A DNA stretch of 64,000 bases, taken from the NCBI RefSeq assembly GCF_046844695.1, contig NZ_CP177354.1, forward strand, positions 5,022,001 to 5,086,000. Reading direction: 5' to 3'. A program made the position numbers and the translations under genes. Of this stretch, positions 17,654 through 27,056 are shown piece after piece; position 1 is the first letter of the stretch; each line of letters opens with the position of its first letter. Origin of the DNA: Pokkaliibacter plantistimulans (lineage in GTDB: Bacteria > Pseudomonadota > Gammaproteobacteria > Pseudomonadales > Balneatricaceae). The notes below the pieces were generated by a model that was given only the letters and a program-made list of their open reading frames with translations, had not been told where the DNA came from and made no database searches.

Positions 17654-19645
17654 TTATTTTAGCTCTTTGTAGAAGCCACACGAGTTTCCTGTCTCGTTTA
17701 GTTCCAGGCTTTGTTTATCAAAGCTTTCTACTTCTTGTACTCTGCTAAAGCCTGATACCAATTCCCCCAGCAACTGGCAAAGTATGGTATCCAGATCCCT
17801 ATCTTCCTCGTCAGTCAAAAGCAGACTCTCGAAAACGGATAAAGACTCGGTAAGTTTTTCATATTCAACACACTCCTCCATGGCCTTCATAATCTTCGGA
17901 TGAGATGTTTTCTCAGAGTCGCTACCGATTAGCAGCTCTTCATACAGTTTCTCCCCCTTCCTTAAGCCTGTGTACTTTATCTCTATATCACCTTTGGGGT
18001 TGTCTTCACTTTTAGGTGTATACCCCATAAGCACGATGATCTTTTCTGCTAAGTGTCTTATCTTGACCGGCTCTCCCATGTCCAGCACAAATACTTCACC
18101 GCCCTTTGCCATGGATCCGGCCTGGATTACTAGGCTGGACGCCTCCTCAATCGTCATAAAATATCGCGTAATTTCTGGATGGGTAACCGTTACGGGCCCA
18201 CCTTGCTCTACCTGTGCCCGGAAGCGCGGTACAACAGACCCGGACGAACCCAAGACATTACCAAAGCGGACCATACAGAATCTTGTTTGCGTCCCTTCCA
18301 CTACCAATGACTGCAGAACTTGCTCTGCGACGCGTTTGGTCGCTCCCATTACATTGGTCGGCCTGACGGCCTTGTCCGTAGAGATCAGTACAAACCGCTC
18401 TACTCCAACCTTACTTGCAAGATGGGCCAGTGTGGCGGTACCCAGAATGTTATTCCTTATGCCCTGCTTGATATTCTCCTCAATAATAGGCACATGTTTA
18501 TAGGCTGCAGCATGATAAACTGTTTGAACTTTGTAGTTGGTCAATATTTTTCCTACGAGCAAGCCATCGCAAACAGAACCAAGAATCGGGATTACCTCAA
18601 TTGCGTGCAACTGGTTGTTATTCCTTATTTCTTCAAGCTCCATAGCAATCTGGTAAAGTGCATACTCATTTTGCTCCAAAATAATAAGCCTAGTTGGGCT
18701 ATGAGCCATGACTTGCCTGGCAATCTCAGAACCGATACTGCCACCACCTCCAGTTACCAACACCGTTTTGCCAGCAATTGATTTCTCCAATAGCTCTGGG
18801 ATGGCAGGCACAGGCTCTCTTCCCAGGAGATCTTCGAGCTGTATCTCCCTAAGCTGATCAACTGCTACCTTGTGCTCGACAATTTCTGCCATGCTAGGAA
18901 CCGTCTGTATTTTAACGGGATACTGAAGTAGTCTCTCGACGATGCTTCTCTGAGCCTCACGACTATGAGATGGAATAGCCAGTAGCACTTGCCGGATACC
19001 AAATCGAGCAATCAAAGCCTCAATATCCTTAGACCGGTGGACAGGTCGACCTCTTACAATCTCTCCCCACAGCCGTGGATCGTCATCGATAAATCCAACC
19101 GGAAAGTAATCTCCGCCATTATCCAGTGCAGCCGCCAGCTGCACTCCAGCACCACCGGCTCCGTATATGAGCACAGGCTTCTTGTCCACAAAATGACGGA
19201 CAAGCCACTGGTAGTACTGACGCACCAATAGTCGCGTTCCGCCCACATAGACCAATGCAACCAGCGCAAAATTGACGGGTATGGATCTGGGAAAAGGACT
19301 TACATTCGAAGCATATGCAAGACAGGCAAGGGCAACCGCCAATACGGCGACGCCCTTTGTTATCGCCAGAATGGCATGAGCCCCCATAAACCGAATAACC
19401 GCTCGGTACAGGCCAATCCTGGCAAATACGAAAACACCCAGAATGGGTAGCACTGCAAACAACCACCAGGCAGGCTGCAAAAACTCGACTGGCCACCAGG
19501 TGGAGAGCCTTAACATGTACGCTGAGAGCAGTGCACCTGGAAGGGCAATGAGGTCCGCAACGATCATGATTGCTTTCTTTTGCGAGCGACTCAGTGCCAC
19601 GACTCGCTGATGAGTCGCTGAATGCGGTAGTCTTTTGTATTTCAT
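17654..19645 (-). CDS. WbpM/CapD-family membrane UDP-HexNAc 4,6-dehydratase
   Basis: A 663-residue protein with four N-terminal transmembrane helices (residues about 25-130), a first Rossmann domain (YGAGGAGVQLA, about 160) and a second catalytic SDR domain (TGGGGSIGSE, about 295; YHAAAYKHVPIIEE; STDKAVRPTNVMGATK with the altered active site in which Met replaces the SDR Tyr). Homologues such as WbpM convert UDP-GlcNAc to the 4-keto-6-deoxy sugar needed for QuiNAc, FucNAc or bacillosamine. It is the first gene of the minus-strand cluster, 93 nt upstream of wzm, and probably works with the SDR at 10328. Confidence 0.9.
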   Translation of the reverse strand: MKYKRLPHSATHQRVVALSRSQKKAIMIVADLIALPGALLSAYMLRLSTWWPVEFLQPAWWLFAVLPILGVFVFARIGLYRAVIRFMGAHAILAITKGVAVLAVALACLAYASNVSPFPRSIPVNFALVALVYVGGTRLLVRQYYQWLVRHFVDKKPVLIYGAGGAGVQLAAALDNGGDYFPVGFIDDDPRLWGEIVRGRPVHRSKDIEALIARFGIRQVLLAIPSHSREAQRSIVERLLQYPVKIQTVPSMAEIVEHKVAVDQLREIQLEDLLGREPVPAIPELLEKSIAGKTVLVTGGGGSIGSEIARQVMAHSPTRLIILEQNEYALYQIAMELEEIRNNNQLHAIEVIPILGSVCDGLLVGKILTNYKVQTVYHAAAYKHVPIIEENIKQGIRNNILGTATLAHLASKVGVERFVLISTDKAVRPTNVMGATKRVAEQVLQSLVVEGTQTRFCMVRFGNVLGSSGSVVPRFRAQVEQGGPVTVTHPEITRYFMTIEEASSLVIQAGSMAKGGEVFVLDMGEPVKIRHLAEKIIVLMGYTPKSEDNPKGDIEIKYTGLRKGEKLYEELLIGSDSEKTSHPKIMKAMEECVEYEKLTESLSVFESLLLTDEEDRDLDTILCQLLGELVSGFSRVQEVESFDKQSLELNETGNSCGFYKELK

Positions 19646-19968
19646 TAATTAACCGGTAGCCTAGTCATTCCAGATATATACCTTTTTAGTCTTTGCCCTA
19701 GGATACATATGGACATCTATACACTTTGAATTCTACACACATATATTGTTTTTGCGGTATCCACTTGCACTTTTAGATGTTGTGATGACAAGAATACGGC
19801 CGCCTCAACCATACCTTTTTGTACTGCAATAAACCTCAAGCGCTATGTATATATTTCTTTCAAATAGTTCACTTCTCTGCACATTTTTTAGATTTCATGC
19901 GGAGGCTTTAAGAACACATCTCCTTATTTCTGCTATCTTCTTTGCGGGAAATTACTGCAGGGATCATC
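19646..19968. other. AT-rich divergent intergenic region, WbpM-like gene / galE
   Basis: About 320 nt of AT-rich sequence separates two divergent genes and must hold both promoters. No JUMPstart/ops element (GGCGGTAG), riboswitch or convincing -35/-10 pair was recognised. Confidence 0.6.
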
Positions 19969-20997
19969 ATGTCTGAACAAGGAAGCATACTCGTTACTGG
20001 TGGGGCGGGTTATATCGGTAGCCATACTATCCACCAGCTGCTGGCTGGCGGATATCGCGTCGTAGCATTGGATAATCTGGTAAATGGCTCTGCGGCCTCC
20101 CTGCAGAGAGTAGAGCAGCTGACAGGCAGGTACGTTCCCTTCTATCAGGCAGATATTAACGATGCTGATGCCTTGAGGTCGATTTTCAACGCCCATCAGA
20201 TTGAGGCAGTCGTTCATTTCGCAGGTCTCAAGGCGGTAGGCGAATCGGTGCAAAAACCACTCTGGTATTACCAGAACAACGTCGGTGGCACCCTGACATT
20301 ATGTGAGACGATGTCTCAGGCAGGTTGCAAGACACTGGTCTTCAGTTCTTCGGCGACGGTCTATGGAGCCCCTGCCAGCCTGCCCATACGTGAGGACTTT
20401 CCCACCTCAGCAACCAATCCTTATGGTCGGTCAAAGCTGATTCAGGAAGAAATGCTGCGCGATCTTCCTGTTGCTGATCAGGCGTGGAAAATAGCTCTTC
20501 TGCGTTACTTTAACCCCGTGGGTGCTCATCCAAGTGGTCTCATAGGTGAGCACCCCAATGGCACTCCCAGTAATCTGATGCCCTATGTCAGTCAGGTTGC
20601 GGTGGGAACAAGGGAAGTATTGCAGGTCTTTGGCAATGACTACCCCACCCATGATGGCACAGGCGTCCGGGACTACATCCACGTCATGGATCTTGCCGAT
20701 GGCCACCTCAAAGCACTGGAGAAGTTAGATCAGACGGACTCAGGCGTATTAACCTACAACCTCGGCACCGGCCAGGGCTATTCCGTACTGGATATGGTGA
20801 GTGCTTTTGAAAAAGCATGCGGCAAGCCTATTCCCTACGTACAGGTTGCAAGACGGGCTGGCGATGTTGCCGCCTGTTACGCGGATCCGACGAAGGCTGA
20901 ACGTGAATTAGGCTGGAAGGCAAAGCGGGGGATTGATGAGATGTGTGCCGACACCTGGCGTTGGCAGTCAAACAACCCTCGGGGGTATGAAAGCTAG
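19969..20997 (+). CDS. galE: UDP-glucose 4-epimerase GalE
   Basis: GalE interconverts UDP-glucose and UDP-galactose. The 342-residue protein has the Rossmann motif TGGAGYIGSH, the catalytic Ser in FSSSATVYG and the YxxxK motif (YGRSK), then the ALRYFNPVGAHPSGLIGE-like segment diagnostic of GalE. The ATG at 19969, preceded by AGGGA, is preferred over an upstream TTG at 19942 because homology begins just after it. It closes the polysaccharide region and probably supplies UDP-Gal or UDP-GalNAc. Confidence 0.95.
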   Translation: MSEQGSILVTGGAGYIGSHTIHQLLAGGYRVVALDNLVNGSAASLQRVEQLTGRYVPFYQADINDADALRSIFNAHQIEAVVHFAGLKAVGESVQKPLWYYQNNVGGTLTLCETMSQAGCKTLVFSSSATVYGAPASLPIREDFPTSATNPYGRSKLIQEEMLRDLPVADQAWKIALLRYFNPVGAHPSGLIGEHPNGTPSNLMPYVSQVAVGTREVLQVFGNDYPTHDGTGVRDYIHVMDLADGHLKALEKLDQTDSGVLTYNLGTGQGYSVLDMVSAFEKACGKPIPYVQVARRAGDVAACYADPTKAERELGWKAKRGIDEMCADTWRWQSNNPRGYES

Positions 20998-21036
20998 CTC
21001 CGCGCCTGTGTCAGTCGTGCTTATAGCTGTAACAGT

Positions 21037-21071
21037 GGCTGGTGGCGCTATTTAGCTTTGCACCACCAGCC
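21037..21071. other. Inverted repeat between convergent galE and hydroxyacid dehydrogenase
   Basis: GGCTGGTG pairs with CACCAGCC around a 19-nt loop. No T-run follows, so terminator function is only possible. Confidence 0.3.
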
Positions 21072-21097
21072 CGACTTTGGCTTGCACAGCGAGTCAG

Positions 21098-22045
21098 TTA
21101 GCCATTAAGTATTTTGATAGGCGCCCCCCGGCAAAATGCAACAATGGCATCAACCATCCCCTGATAAAACAGAGTATAGGTTTCTTTGGTAACGAAGCCT
21201 ACGTGAGAGGTCAGCACCGTATTGCTCAGCTTGAGCAAGGGGTGATCCGGTGCAATGGGTTCCTGATCAAATACGTCCAGCCCCGCTGCCGCGATCTGGC
21301 CGTTACTCAGAGCGGCAATGAGAGCATTCTCCTCTACGAGCGGCCCGCGTGATGTATTGATCAGAATCCCATGGGCTGGCATCAATGCCAGATCATCTGC
21401 CTGCAGCAAATGATGAGTGGACTCACTCAGCTTCATATGCAACGTCACGATATCGGACTGCTGCAACAGACGTTGCTTATCGGCATACTCCACTCCAGCA
21501 GCCGCAGCACGCTCTGCCGTCAGATTCGGGCTCCAGGCCAGCACCTTCATGCCGAATACCTGAGCCACCCTGGCAACCTGCTGACCGAGATTGCCGAGCC
21601 CCACAATCCCCAGCGTTTTCCCTTTGAGATCGCCGCCTACAGTCGTTTGCCACTGCCCCTGCCGAATTCGCTGATCTTCCAGGGGGATATGACGCACAGT
21701 CGCCAGAATCAGCGCCCAAGTATGCTCAGCTGCAGCAGCCCCATTGTTAGGCGTCCCACTGACAACAACCCCCAGCTCTCTGGCCGCATCCATATCGATG
21801 GCTGCGTTACGCATACCGGATGTAATCAGCAACTTCAGTTTGGGTAACTGCTGTAGTTGTGCCCTGTCGAACGGGGTACGCTCACGCATGGCACAGATAA
21901 TATCCGCATCCGAGATCGCCTCCTGCAGTGCCTCGCCTGTCAGCAACTCGCGACAGACCCGCACTTCAGCCAACTTATGCACCTCACTCCAGTCGGCCAT
22001 ACTCAGAGCGACACCCTGATAATCGTCCAGTATCGTTATTTTCAT
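21098..22045 (-). CDS. D-2-hydroxyacid dehydrogenase (NAD-binding)
   Basis: A 315-residue protein of the D-isomer-specific 2-hydroxyacid dehydrogenase family. The NAD-binding motif GLGNLGQQVARV lies near residue 148. The catalytic Arg is in INTSRGPLVEE (about 235), the Glu in FDQEPIAPDHPL (about 262) and the His in LTSHVGFVTKE (about 282). It reduces a 2-keto acid or oxidises the corresponding D-hydroxy acid; the substrate is not predictable. The ATG at 22045 is preferred because AGGAG lies 7 nt before it. It is on the same strand as puuA, 135 nt downstream, and may be a separate unit. Confidence 0.87.
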   Translation of the reverse strand: MKITILDDYQGVALSMADWSEVHKLAEVRVCRELLTGEALQEAISDADIICAMRERTPFDRAQLQQLPKLKLLITSGMRNAAIDMDAARELGVVVSGTPNNGAAAAEHTWALILATVRHIPLEDQRIRQGQWQTTVGGDLKGKTLGIVGLGNLGQQVARVAQVFGMKVLAWSPNLTAERAAAAGVEYADKQRLLQQSDIVTLHMKLSESTHHLLQADDLALMPAHGILINTSRGPLVEENALIAALSNGQIAAAGLDVFDQEPIAPDHPLLKLSNTVLTSHVGFVTKETYTLFYQGMVDAIVAFCRGAPIKILNG

Positions 22046-22180
22046 CGTCACACTCCTGGATCAGAACAGCAACTATACGACCACGCAGGCGATAAAAACA
22101 AAACCGCCTTGATAAGAATGAGTAGCAATACTACTCCTCCCCATCAAGGCGAGAAAGACAGCGAAAGTCGCTATTAACGA

Positions 22181-23518
22181 TTACACGTTAAGCAACAGGT
22201 ATTCGCGCTCCCAGGAGCTGATGACCTGCCAGAAGGTCAGGTATTCCGCGTGTTTAACGGCTCTGTACGCCTCAACAAAACGATCACCCAGCACATCACG
22301 CAATACTTCGCAGCCGCCAAACAGACGCAGCGCCTCATTCAGGGTTTGCGGTAAATCATCGGCACTGGCCTGCAAGTGTGCATCACTGGGCTGACTGGGC
22401 ATCTGCCCTTCGATCAATCCCAGATAGCCACAGGCCAACGTGGCAGCCATCGCCAGATAGGGATTGGCATCCGCACCTGGCAGGCGGTTTTCTACCCGTC
22501 GCGCTTCGGGTGATGACATCGGCACACGGAAGGCCGCAGTACGGTTGTCGTACCCCCAGTTCACGTTGACTGGCGCACCACTATTTGGTCCGAGGCGACG
22601 ATAAGAGTTGACGTTCGGTGCCAGCATCGCCATTACCGCAGGCGTGTATTTTTGCAGCCCGGCGATATAGGCGTGGAAATGTGCTGATGGCTGGCCATCC
22701 TTCTGACTGAAGATATTCTCGCCCGTCGCTGCGTCCACCACGCTCTGGTGAATATGCATGGCGCTCCCTGGTTGCCCTTGCATGGGCTTCGCCATAAAAG
22801 TGGCATACATACTGTGACGCAGAGCGGTTTCACGCATAGTCCGCTTAAACCGGAAAGCCTGATCGGCCAGCGTCAGCGCATTACCATGCAGCAGGTTGAT
22901 TTCCAGCTGAGCGGCGCCCGCTTCGTGGATAAGGGTATCAATTTCCAGCCCCTGCTTTTCGCAGTAGTTGTATACGTCCTCGACCAGTGGCTCGAACTCG
23001 TTTACCGCATCGATACTGTAAGACTGGCGCCCAGACTCAGGACGCCCCGAACGACCGACAGGCGGCTCAAGGGGATAGTCCGAATCGGTGTTGGGTTTCA
23101 CCAGGAAAAACTCCAGCTCTGGTGCCACAACAGGCTTCCAGCCGCGCTCTTCATACAGCTTCAGCACGCGCTGCAGGACATAGCGGGGAGCAATATCCAC
23201 CATCCGGCCGTCATGATGATAGGCATCGTGAATCACCTGTGCCGTCGGTTCCGTTGCCCAGGGCACCAGACAGAGCGTGCTTAAATCGGGCCGCAGAATG
23301 ATATCCCCATCGGTTTTGATGGTGTCGTCGTAATACTCATCGGGAAAATCACCGGCTACCGTCTGCAGAAAAATACCCTCAGGCAGGCGCATACCATTTT
23401 CCTGAGAGTATTTTTCTGCAGGCACAATTTTGCCGCGAGCAACTCCCGAGACATCGGGAACGATAGCCTCTACTTCTATGATTTTATTCTCTTTAAACCA
23501 ATCTTGTATGGAAACCAT
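22181..23518 (-). CDS. puuA: Gamma-glutamylputrescine synthetase (glutamine-synthetase family)
   Basis: A 445-residue member of the GS family with the N-terminal beta-grasp region, PELEFFLV, GAAQLEINL, GSAMHIHQSV and the adenylate-binding region NRTAAFRVPMSSPEARR. It is divergent from a PuuB-type oxidase, so the Puu pathway (putrescine to GABA through gamma-glutamyl intermediates, first step ATP-dependent) is the best assignment rather than general glutamine synthesis. AGGAGC precedes the ATG. It is slightly shorter than GlnA, as PuuA/SpuI proteins are. Confidence 0.87.
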   Translation of the reverse strand: MVSIQDWFKENKIIEVEAIVPDVSGVARGKIVPAEKYSQENGMRLPEGIFLQTVAGDFPDEYYDDTIKTDGDIILRPDLSTLCLVPWATEPTAQVIHDAYHHDGRMVDIAPRYVLQRVLKLYEERGWKPVVAPELEFFLVKPNTDSDYPLEPPVGRSGRPESGRQSYSIDAVNEFEPLVEDVYNYCEKQGLEIDTLIHEAGAAQLEINLLHGNALTLADQAFRFKRTMRETALRHSMYATFMAKPMQGQPGSAMHIHQSVVDAATGENIFSQKDGQPSAHFHAYIAGLQKYTPAVMAMLAPNVNSYRRLGPNSGAPVNVNWGYDNRTAAFRVPMSSPEARRVENRLPGADANPYLAMAATLACGYLGLIEGQMPSQPSDAHLQASADDLPQTLNEALRLFGGCEVLRDVLGDRFVEAYRAVKHAEYLTFWQVISSWEREYLLLNV

Positions 23519-23895
23519 AAACTGCTCCTAGGCAGGTTGATAGGAACCGACCCGACATATTTTGTGATACGTTTTTGATCAAGGAGAAACTTTCCAGAAA
23601 AGCCCTGAACAAAGGCCGGTGCGATTTGACGCGGAATATATCTGTTTTCCCGTTTGCGTCGCAGTACTAAGCTAGACATAATGTGATCACTTTTCAAGGG
23701 AGGATTCTGCATATAAAGCGGAAAACTCCAACGCAGTAACACATCAACTACCGACCCGCCGCGCTGCAAGATCAGTGCATCGGTGACAGCAGTACGTTTC
23801 AACGCCACTTTTGGCAAGACGACGGATTTTAGCGACTCCACGCACACTAGAACCGTTAACTCTACACTCCCATCTGGCCGACCGAGGGGTTACCC
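23519..23895. other. Divergent intergenic region puuA / puuB
   Basis: The 377 nt between the two polyamine genes presumably carries both promoters and operators. Several TGATCA-type palindromic hexamers are present (near 23575 and 23683), but no known PuuR-type site could be assigned. Small frames here lack coding character. Confidence 0.5.
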
Positions 23896-25197
23896 ATGCC
23901 GCCAATGTCAATGCTTCAGGACTATCCACGCTCTTTCTACAGCCACACTGCACAACGAGAAGGCCTTCCCCCTTTCCCGCCGTTGCAGGGCAGTCAGGAG
24001 ATTGATGTCTGCATTGTCGGTGGCGGTATTACCGGCCTTGCGGCAGCGCTGGAACTGCGTCGTCTGGGTTATCAGGTCATGCTGCTGGAGGGGGAACGTC
24101 TCGGCTGGGGTGCTTCAGGGCGCAGTGGCGGTCAGGTACTGACCAGCTATGCCTGTGAAATGGGACCGATTGAAGCACAGCTGGGCTTCGACGACGCCAA
24201 AAAGCTGTGGGACATGTCGGTGGAAGCCGTACAACTGGTCCGCGACCATATCAGCGAGTTCCAGATCGATTGTGACTGGTTCGATGGCGCCGCCGTGGCA
24301 GGCCTCAAACCCCGGCATATGGATGGACTCAAGCACTGGTTTGATGACATCAGCGAGCGCTATCAGTATCCCCATCTCCGCCTGCTCAACCAGAGTGATC
24401 TGTCGCAGCTGATCAGCAGTGACCAGTACATCGGTGCCGTCACCGACAGCTTTAGTGGGCACTTACATCCGCTGAACTACACGCTGGGACTGGCCAAAGC
24501 CGTTTATGACAGTGGCGTGATCATTCACGAGCAGAGTCGCGTCACCTCATTGCAGCGAGGAGCAAGGCCCGTGGTGCATACCGCCACTGGCAGCGTTAGC
24601 TGCCGTCATCTGATTCTGGGAGGCAATGCCTATCTGGGGCAGCTAGTGCCTGAACTGGCCTCCAAAGTGATGCCTGTCGGCACTTATATCGTGTCTACGG
24701 AAGTGCTCGGTGAGGAGCGACTGCGTCGTTTGCTGCCTGGCTACTACGCTATCTCGGATGCCAATTTCGTCCTCGACTACTACCGCCCTACCGGCGACCA
24801 TCGTCTGCTGTTCGGTGGCCGTGTCAGTTACTCCGGTGTCCAGCCCCCCGATCTCAGCAGTGGTTTACGCCGTCGCATGCTGAAAGTCTTCCCTTCACTG
24901 CACGATGCCAAAATCGAATTTGCCTGGGGAGGCATGGTGGATATCACCGTCAACCGTGCCCCTCACTTCGGCCGCCTAGGAAATGACCCGATTTACTTTG
25001 CACAGGGCTTCTCTGGGCATGGTATGGCACTGACGAATCTTGCCGGCAAAATCATGGCAGAAGCCATTCACGGCGAGAGCCAGCGTCTGGATATCTTCGG
25101 CAGGCTCAAGCACCAGAGCTTCCCCGGAGGGCGCTGGTTACGCACACCTTCGCTGGTGCTGGCGATGATGTACTACCGCTTGCGTGACTTGCTGTAG
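23896..25197 (+). CDS. puuB: Gamma-glutamylputrescine oxidase PuuB (FAD-dependent)
   Basis: The 433-residue DAO-family flavoprotein has the dinucleotide-binding motif VCIVGGGITGLAAALEL near residue 40, the GWGASGRSGGQ segment, LHPLNYTLG, GGNAYLG and the C-terminal FAQGFSGHGMALTNLAGK flavin-binding region. The arrangement closely follows E. coli PuuB, which oxidises gamma-glutamylputrescine. The ATG at 23896 is used; an in-frame ATG three codons later is also possible. It is divergent from puuA and followed by a strong terminator. Confidence 0.88.
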   Translation: MPPMSMLQDYPRSFYSHTAQREGLPPFPPLQGSQEIDVCIVGGGITGLAAALELRRLGYQVMLLEGERLGWGASGRSGGQVLTSYACEMGPIEAQLGFDDAKKLWDMSVEAVQLVRDHISEFQIDCDWFDGAAVAGLKPRHMDGLKHWFDDISERYQYPHLRLLNQSDLSQLISSDQYIGAVTDSFSGHLHPLNYTLGLAKAVYDSGVIIHEQSRVTSLQRGARPVVHTATGSVSCRHLILGGNAYLGQLVPELASKVMPVGTYIVSTEVLGEERLRRLLPGYYAISDANFVLDYYRPTGDHRLLFGGRVSYSGVQPPDLSSGLRRRMLKVFPSLHDAKIEFAWGGMVDITVNRAPHFGRLGNDPIYFAQGFSGHGMALTNLAGKIMAEAIHGESQRLDIFGRLKHQSFPGGRWLRTPSLVLAMMYYRLRDLL

Positions 25198-25219
25198 TCC
25201 GCCAGCAGGAAGGGAAAGG

Positions 25220-25254
25220 AATCATGCCTGGCTATCTGCCAGGCATGATTTTTT
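25220..25254 (+). terminator. Rho-independent terminator of puuB
   Basis: A 13-bp perfect stem (AATCATGCCTGGC / GCCAGGCATGATT) with a 5-nt loop is followed by six T. Confidence 0.92.
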
Positions 25255-25268
25255 CTGGACTGGATATC

Positions 25269-25310
25269 ACTGGACCGTTGTTACTGGCCTGTTGCTACTG
25301 ATCTGTTGTT
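25269..25310. repeat. Three imperfect 14-nt tandem repeats
   Basis: ACTGGACCGTTGTT, ACTGGCCTGTTGCT and ACTGATCTGTTGTT follow each other directly between the puuB terminator and the end of the amino-acid ABC ATPase gene. The function is unknown. Confidence 0.6.
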
Positions 25311-25340
25311 ACCGAGCAATTACCCAGGCCAATAGCACCA

Positions 25341-26090
25341 TCACAACACCTGCGACAAGAAACGCTGCAGGCGCGGGTGCGTGGGGTTATGGAAGAACTT
25401 GTCCGGGGTATCTTCCACCAGCAGTTCACCGTCTTCCATGAACAGCACCCGGTCCGCCACTTCACGGGCAAAGCCCATTTCGTGAGTCACCACCACCATG
25501 GTCATGCCTTCTTTGGCCAGACTCTTCATAACATCCAGCACTTCACCGACCATTTCCGGGTCCAGCGCCGAGGTCGGCTCATCAAACAGCATGATTTTCG
25601 GCTTCATGCACAGCGCCCGGGCGATGGCCACACGCTGCTGCTGACCGCCCGACAGCTGGCTGGGGTAGTTGTTCATGCGCTCGGCCAGACCGACTTTCTT
25701 CATCAGTGCCCTGGCATGCTCCTCCACCTCGCTTTTGGCCCGTTTGGAGACCTTCAGCGGCGCCATCATCACGTTGTGCAGGGCGCTCTTGTGCGGGAAC
25801 AGGTTGAAGCTCTGGAATACCATACCAACGTGCTCACGCAGCTTGTTGATATTGGTGTTTTTGCCGTACATATCGACCTGATCGATGACGATACTGCCAC
25901 TGGAGATGGTTTCCAGCTGGTTCAGGGTCCGCAGGAAGGTGGACTTACCAGAGCCCGACGGCCCGATAATCACCACCACTTCGCCCTTCTTGATGGAGGC
26001 CGAGACCTTTTTCAGGGCATGGCAGCCATTGGGGTAAATCTTGTCGACATCTTTGGCGATGATGATGTCTTCGGCGTTCTGTAAATGCAT
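25341..26090 (-). CDS. Polar amino-acid ABC transporter ATP-binding protein (GlnQ-like)
   Basis: The 249-residue ATPase has Walker A GPSGSGKST (near residue 42), Q-loop VFQSFNLFPH, signature LSGGQQQR, Walker B IMLFDEPTSALD and the switch His in VVVTHEMGFA, all typical of the polar amino-acid uptake (PAAT) ATPases. It lies 15 nt downstream of its permease on the same strand. No binding-protein gene is present in the neighbourhood, so the substrate is open; glutamate, aspartate or a basic amino acid are the usual possibilities. Confidence 0.93.
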   Translation of the reverse strand: MHLQNAEDIIIAKDVDKIYPNGCHALKKVSASIKKGEVVVIIGPSGSGKSTFLRTLNQLETISSGSIVIDQVDMYGKNTNINKLREHVGMVFQSFNLFPHKSALHNVMMAPLKVSKRAKSEVEEHARALMKKVGLAERMNNYPSQLSGGQQQRVAIARALCMKPKIMLFDEPTSALDPEMVGEVLDVMKSLAKEGMTMVVVTHEMGFAREVADRVLFMEDGELLVEDTPDKFFHNPTHPRLQRFLSQVL

Positions 26091-26105
26091 CGTATCGTCC
26101 TCGCC

Positions 26106-27056
26106 TTAATCACTGGCTGCCAGTTTCTTTTCCAGATGCTGGATCATCCATGACAACGCGCCGGTCATCACCAGATACAGCAGCGCCACGGTGAACCACA
26201 CCTCAAACGGGGCGAAGGTGGCGGAGACCACTTCACGACCGGCTTTGGTCAGGTCGGTGATGGAGATAACCGACACCAGCGAGGAGTCCTTGATCAGGTT
26301 GATAAACTGACCGGCCATGGGCGGCAGGGTGCGTTTGAAGGCCTGTGGCAGAATGACGTTGACCATCGCCTGCACATAGGTCATGCCCAGCGAGCGGGCC
26401 GCTTCCATCTGGCCGGGCGGAATCGACTGGATACCGGAGCGGACGATTTCCGCCACATACGCCGCGGTGAACACCGCCAGCGATGCCACCCCGGCGGTAA
26501 AGCGGTCCAGTGACAGCACGGTGCCGATAAAGAAGTAGAAAATGAAGATCTGCACCAGCAGCGGCGTGCCGCGGATGATCTCGATATAGGTGATACACAG
26601 CTGACGAATGGCCAGATTGCGGGAGATACGGCCAAGGCCAATAAACAGGCCGATGATCACCGCAAACACCAGCGATGCCAGCGAGATTTCCAGCGTAGTG
26701 ATCATGCCTTCGGTGATGGGGCCGATGCGCCAGTTGCTGATGGTGGCCACCTGATCACCTTCAAAAATCAGATCGCCGTCGTTCACCGAAATCGCGCTGA
26801 ACTTCTTCACCACCACCGGCTCGCCACCGGCATCGGGCACCAGCGTCAGGGTCTTGTCGTCAGTACTGACTTTGGCGGTACCGTCAAAGGGCGCACGAAC
26901 CGATTGCGGCTCGGTATTGATCAGGTAGGGAACGACACGCTGCCAGTTCCAGTTGTAGTTGATGTGTTTACTGGAGGCGTAGACCACACTGCAGAATATG
27001 ATCACCACCGCCAGATACACGCCTTGCCAAAGCATTTGGTTAGGCTGTTTTTGCAT
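26106..27056 (-). CDS. Amino-acid ABC transporter permease with an N-terminal periplasmic insert
   Basis: The 316-residue HisM/GlnP-type permease shows the cytoplasmic EAA loop EIVRSGIQSIPPGQMEAARSLG near residue 215. It has one transmembrane helix at residues 10-27, then about 90 residues of predicted periplasmic sequence (with APFDGTAKVSTDDKTLTLVP), before the usual five-helix core starts near residue 118. That insert is longer than in standard 220-240 residue permeases. It pairs with the downstream ATPase in a two-gene operon. Confidence 0.9.
   Translation of the reverse strand: MQKQPNQMLWQGVYLAVVIIFCSVVYASSKHINYNWNWQRVVPYLINTEPQSVRAPFDGTAKVSTDDKTLTLVPDAGGEPVVVKKFSAISVNDGDLIFEGDQVATISNWRIGPITEGMITTLEISLASLVFAVIIGLFIGLGRISRNLAIRQLCITYIEIIRGTPLLVQIFIFYFFIGTVLSLDRFTAGVASLAVFTAAYVAEIVRSGIQSIPPGQMEAARSLGMTYVQAMVNVILPQAFKRTLPPMAGQFINLIKDSSLVSVISITDLTKAGREVVSATFAPFEVWFTVALLYLVMTGALSWMIQHLEKKLAASD

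Noticed and set aside
19646..19968. JUMPstart/ops element ahead of the polysaccharide genes
   Set aside because: Only CCGGTAGCC was found, lacking the GGCGGTAG core.
23476..23847. A 123-codon minus-strand frame upstream of puuA
   Set aside because: It overlaps the start of puuA and fills the divergent promoter region; the composition does not resemble a protein and it has no homology I recognise.
25377..26084. A 235-codon frame antisense to the amino-acid ABC ATPase
   Set aside because: Long antisense frames are common opposite GC-rich ABC genes. The product is His/Gln-rich with no family, while the minus strand has all ABC motifs.
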